This document shows, one piece after another, positions 60,519-64,000 of a DNA stretch of 64,000 nucleotides (the first letter of the stretch is position 1; every line of letters starts with the position of its first letter). The position numbers and the translations under genes are program-made. Where the stretch lies: the NCBI GenBank assembly GCA_037039685.1, contig JAWNGF010000009.1, forward strand, positions 1-64,000, read 5' to 3'. Under the pieces are notes generated by a model, which did not search any database, had not been told where the DNA came from, and worked only from the letters and a program-made list of their open reading frames with translations. Source of the stretch: Ceratobasidium sp. AG-K. Taxonomy: Eukaryota; Basidiomycota; Agaricomycetes; Cantharellales; Ceratobasidiaceae.

Positions 60519-62467
60519 ATGGCCAAAACTGTTAGAGTGGCACTAAACTGTTTACCTGATGAGTTACTCGTTCGAACCCTTCATTTCTGTAAAAGTAGAA
60601 CTATCCTGCGCTTTGCTATGGTACGTGAAAGTAGTTTAATCCTGTCCCATCCGTGCTTGATCATACCTCCAGACGAGTAGGAAGAACCAGGAACTGGTAT
60701 TGGCCTCGATCAGTCTACAATTGCACATGGAGCTGGAAGCAAACAGACTTGAAATTGTTGACGGGTCAACAAAAAGGAATGTAGGATACTCAACGGTCCT
60801 GGACGAACTGCGAAGCTATCGTAACGGCAAGTCAAATCACAGTACGAGTAACGCTCCTAATACGCCTATCAGCCTGGCTTGATCTTGATATAAACCCACC
60901 AACCTCCCACGGCACTAAATGGTTACCGACCGGTGCTGCTGAGGAGGTGCACGGCAGTGCTTACATTAGGGATTTTGCCTCGTCCGAATCACTATCACAT
61001 AAGGACTCGATTCGGGTCACACCTCTATCATCTTTGAACTCGGCTTTCACTGTGCGCTTTCAACACGAATTTCAAAACTTTACGGTGGACCTTAGGCAGG
61101 AATTGGCGGTCCTCGCGAGAATACATCCCGAGTTCGTGCCTATTATGACACATTCATCAGTGATACTGACGGCTAATGCTCTAGCTCGACCTCAATCTGC
61201 ATGCACATATGCTCCACTGCAACCGGCTTCTTACATCCGTCTGCTAAACAACCTATTATAACTGTCGAACTTGGTTTTATTGTTGATTTATATGGAGCTA
61301 GCACTGGGGTTCAGCTCCAGATTATGGGTAAAATGCTTGTGACAAAGTTTGATTGCTCCCAATCAGCAGGCTGCGAAGTCCTTATCTGGGACTGGACTCA
61401 AGGTATCCTAATTCACAGGCTCAGTCTCCCTCGAAGGGCCTACGAGCTTGCAGTCCTTGACCGACAATACTTAGCGCTAAGCTCTGCAGAATCTGGTCTA
61501 GGGTACCCTCAATCTCGTTGCTGATATACGATATACTTAGACCACCAGTCCACAATGTGACGACTTCGGATGTCTATTTCAACGTGTCTTCTTACCCCTC
61601 ACTTCACCCGGTTCTCAAGTTAGACTTCCCCAAGCTACGCCGGTCAGCGGCAGGAGCTTCTCCGCACAGACTGGACCTAAAATCCAATTCCTCGCCGGGC
61701 CAGACCATTCACACCAGTTCCGTTGTTTTTTCGTACTCGCACACCGTCACTCTTGTGCTAGTTATCAACATCCGGAACTCATCCTATCGCGTTATCATCA
61801 GCGGAGACCATCTGCTGAGCCACTTACAGAGGCTTTCGGCTAATGACACTGCCAATGTAACTACGCTGGACTGGAGCGAGTGGGGAGAAAACGCCACTCG
61901 CTGGTTTATCAACAAGGGTTGGGTTTACCGGTCGACTTGGATTTTTGGATCACGGCTGGTGCTCAGCGAGAATGAACAATTACCTAATGGGGGACAAACA
62001 TTGGCCATTGTAGACTTTAACAGTTTCACAGCTCGGCGATACCTTGAACGCGTTTCAGAGCTATCCTCAAATCCTAGTCGAAATAAACGAGCTCGTGAAA
62101 GATATTGGCGCGCAGTACTAAAAGGTGCGGGACTGGCGATAAATCGACAGCTTAGAATTGGAGGCAGCATCCAATCCGAGATCACTTCCAAACTTGTATC
62201 AGTCTCCGAGACAGTCACGAGCGATACAGAAACCATCATAAACGGGATTTTTGAAGAGCCCATCACATCCAGACTACCATATAGAATGGTCACTAGGATA
62301 GAGCCGGTACAGGGGAATGGGGACTGGGTGATCACAAGCGATTGCCTTGCTAATATGGGAGTAAGTACGTACATCCTGTTTATTGTGTTGGAACTCAGTC
62401 GAGTTATTAGTTTGGCTCGCAGAACTTGGCCTTTGGACTGAACTTGCCAGCCCATAATGACGGCTAG
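60519..62467 (+). CDS. F-box-like protein, family copy 3 (one apparent frameshift)
   Basis: The F-box-like N-terminus (LPDELLVRTLHFCKSRTILRF) suggests an SCF adaptor; substrate unknown. Exons 60519-60620, 60673-60826, 60873-61131, 61185-62360 and 62411-62467. Exon 2 is 154 nt as in copy 1; intron 2 (60827-60872) is GC-AG. The long exon has VLIWDWTQG, SYSHTVTLVLVI and LDWSEWGENATRWF. Around 61,500 the frame shifts by one base (one missing G in CTAGGGTACC would restore SAESGL to VPSISLLIYD). Apart from this the gene looks intact, so it is either newly broken or has a base-call error. Confidence 0.7.
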
Positions 62468-62999
62468 GGTTGTAGCAAGCGAGCTCGTCGGATGTATGCA
62501 TATTACGTATTCTGGCCAAGCCCGCTAGACCTGCTTCCGCTTTATCAATTACAGATATGTTTGAGCTTACAATTTACGCTCGTTTTTATTGCTCACGTAT
62601 GCTGAGGAGTCACTCATTAAGACATTGCGGCGAGTTGGACAGAGCCTTAATGGCTTAATCACGAAGAAAAGGTAGAAAGCCACATGGTCATTTAGACATT
62701 TGGATCAGCCAGGATACCGCAACTTGCACTTTTCCCCATAAGGCATAAGGCATATAAAACCAGAGTAACGACATTCAAAGATCTCCTGGGTGAACCTCTC
62801 ATTCAGCTCTACAAAAAGCCTGAAATCTCGTTCTTCTGGTGGGGTCTCGGGATATAGGGGAGGTGTTTGTCGGGCTCCCAAGTGCTCGTGATGTCTCGTA
62901 AGCCCTCGCGAGATAAGCACGCATTTTGCTCGTGGTTGCTTGCGATTCCTCATGAGTGCTTAGGAGCCGCCACGAGCTCGACGAGCACCTCCCGTTGAT
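62468..62999. other. Intergenic, no gene recognised
   Basis: Spacer between two F-box-like copies; no ORF or repeat I can name. Confidence 0.4.
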
Positions 63000-63009
63000 C
63001 CCGAGACCA

Positions 63010-64000
63010 CACAATATTCTCGGGCTTTGCTGACGAAGCCCTTCATCTTTGCGACAGTCGAGATACATACTGCGTTTTGCTGTGGTGCGTACCAAGTCAC
63101 ATTTCATCATCTCCTTATAACAGTGGACACTTCAACTGGACCCTAACTACACATCAAACTGGATGCAAATAAACTCAACGTAGTTGAAGGATCTTCCAAA
63201 GGCAACCCAGCCTATTCAGTCATTCTTAAGGAGCTTGGGGGTGACCGCGATGGTCAGTCTACTTGGATGGACGGATATTTTCTCACGCCCCAAATACAAA
63301 TTATTGGCCTGGATATGGCACCTCCGATTCCATTAGGCCCCATTGAAACGACAGCAATCGCCACGGAGCTGCATGAAAATGCTTACGTCAAAGCTTCCCA
63401 AAGCCATCCTTCACCTGATGCCAAGAAACTTGCCAATTCACCCTCGATTCACCTTTTGGACTCTCCGGCAGATTCGAAGCCCACATTTCGATTTCGGTGT
63501 CCGATATTTTACCCTGAACCTGGACCAAGGATTGGCTATCCTGATCAGAGTAGATCCAGAAGAATAGGTAACTATCATTTAGCTGATCCGCCCAAGCCTC
63601 GCTCACGCTATTATCCTAGTGGTCAGGTAATTCAAATGTCACTTCGCTCAACTATCACTGGCTTGCCTCATCCACTCGCCAAGCATTCCCAATTGTCGAC
63701 TGGCTTTGATTCTGGCGTTAATCATTCCTGGGTGCGCGGTTTTAGCTTTGTGATTATGGGTGACTTGCTCTGGACTAAATCTGCTGATACCGAGAAAGAG
63801 GTGTACGAGGCGCACGTCTGGAATTGGGTTGAAGGAACACTCCAGCGCAGTATCAGCACGGATTCCGGAATCTGCGATGACATGTTTCTTGATAAACAAC
63901 ACATAGTGCTGGGCTCTGGGGAATCTATGCCCAGCGAAAACCAAAACTGTGTCTCTTTGCTTAGATTCAACATATCCAACTCCTACCCCGATTACAGTCT
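63010..64000 (+). pseudogene. F-box-like family copy 4, decayed and cut by the window end
   Basis: Recognisable blocks: RYILRFAV at 63,065-63,090, LHIKLDANKLNVVEGSSKG at about 63,150, AYSVILKELG, then DFGVRYFTLNLDQGLAIL near 63,500, LTTGLPHPLA-type sequence near 63,660 and a WNWVEGTLQRS block at 63,820. Frames differ between blocks in at least two places (about 63,050 and 63,480), and a stop precedes the intron near 63,565. The C-terminus lies outside the window. Confidence 0.65.

Overview
This window reads as nuclear DNA of an agaricomycete fungus. The short (about 45-60 bp) GT-AG introns, the NACHT-WD40 gene, the expanded F-box-like family and the chromodomain Ty3/gypsy elements resemble what I know of Rhizoctonia/Ceratobasidiaceae. 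The genus is inferred from family resemblance, not from a search.

Left part (1-32.9 kb). Housekeeping genes can be assembled exon by exon: the SAM-domain RNA-binding protein Vts1, set between two identical intron-bearing tRNA-Val genes in inverted orientation; RCL1 (18S rRNA processing) convergent with COG7 (Golgi tethering); the mitochondrial calcium uniporter MCU; a NACHT-WD40 NLR-like gene with 12 near-identical WD40 repeats; a decayed MCU duplicate split by a LINE fragment; a four-finger ZZ zinc protein with two 23-nt micro-exons; an F-box-like gene; a Gfd2-like gene; the DEAH helicase ECM16/DHR1, split by a 1,210-base pure C run; and an LPMO-like small secreted protein. Vts1, RCL1 and ECM16 serve RNA or ribosome biogenesis. 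COG7 and MCU serve trafficking and mitochondria.

Middle part (33-40.6 kb). This is gene-poor with unassigned ORFs, a probable multi-exon membrane protein on the minus strand, a secreted-protein first exon, and a PP2C phosphatase whose first coding exon is only the ATG.

Right part (40.9-59 kb). A dead Tc1/mariner element with 214-bp terminal inverted repeats and TA target sites contains two full-length Ty3/gypsy chromoviruses, each with perfect 5-bp target-site duplications (GTCGG and CTACT). A 5'-truncated LINE sits just outside it. Both gypsy elements have a putative self-priming site, a canonical -1 slippery heptamer (G GGA AAA) at the gag/pol junction, a C-terminal chromodomain, and an extra ORF of about 255 codons in the env position. 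That ORF overlaps the end of pol in the -1 frame and differs from its sister copy largely at synonymous positions. Gypsy-1 is inactivated (nonsense codon, integrase D-to-N); gypsy-2 is open throughout. Differences between paired repeats of these elements are almost all CpG transitions.

Right edge (59-64 kb). Three more copies of the F-box-like family follow, in varying states of decay; the last runs off the window.
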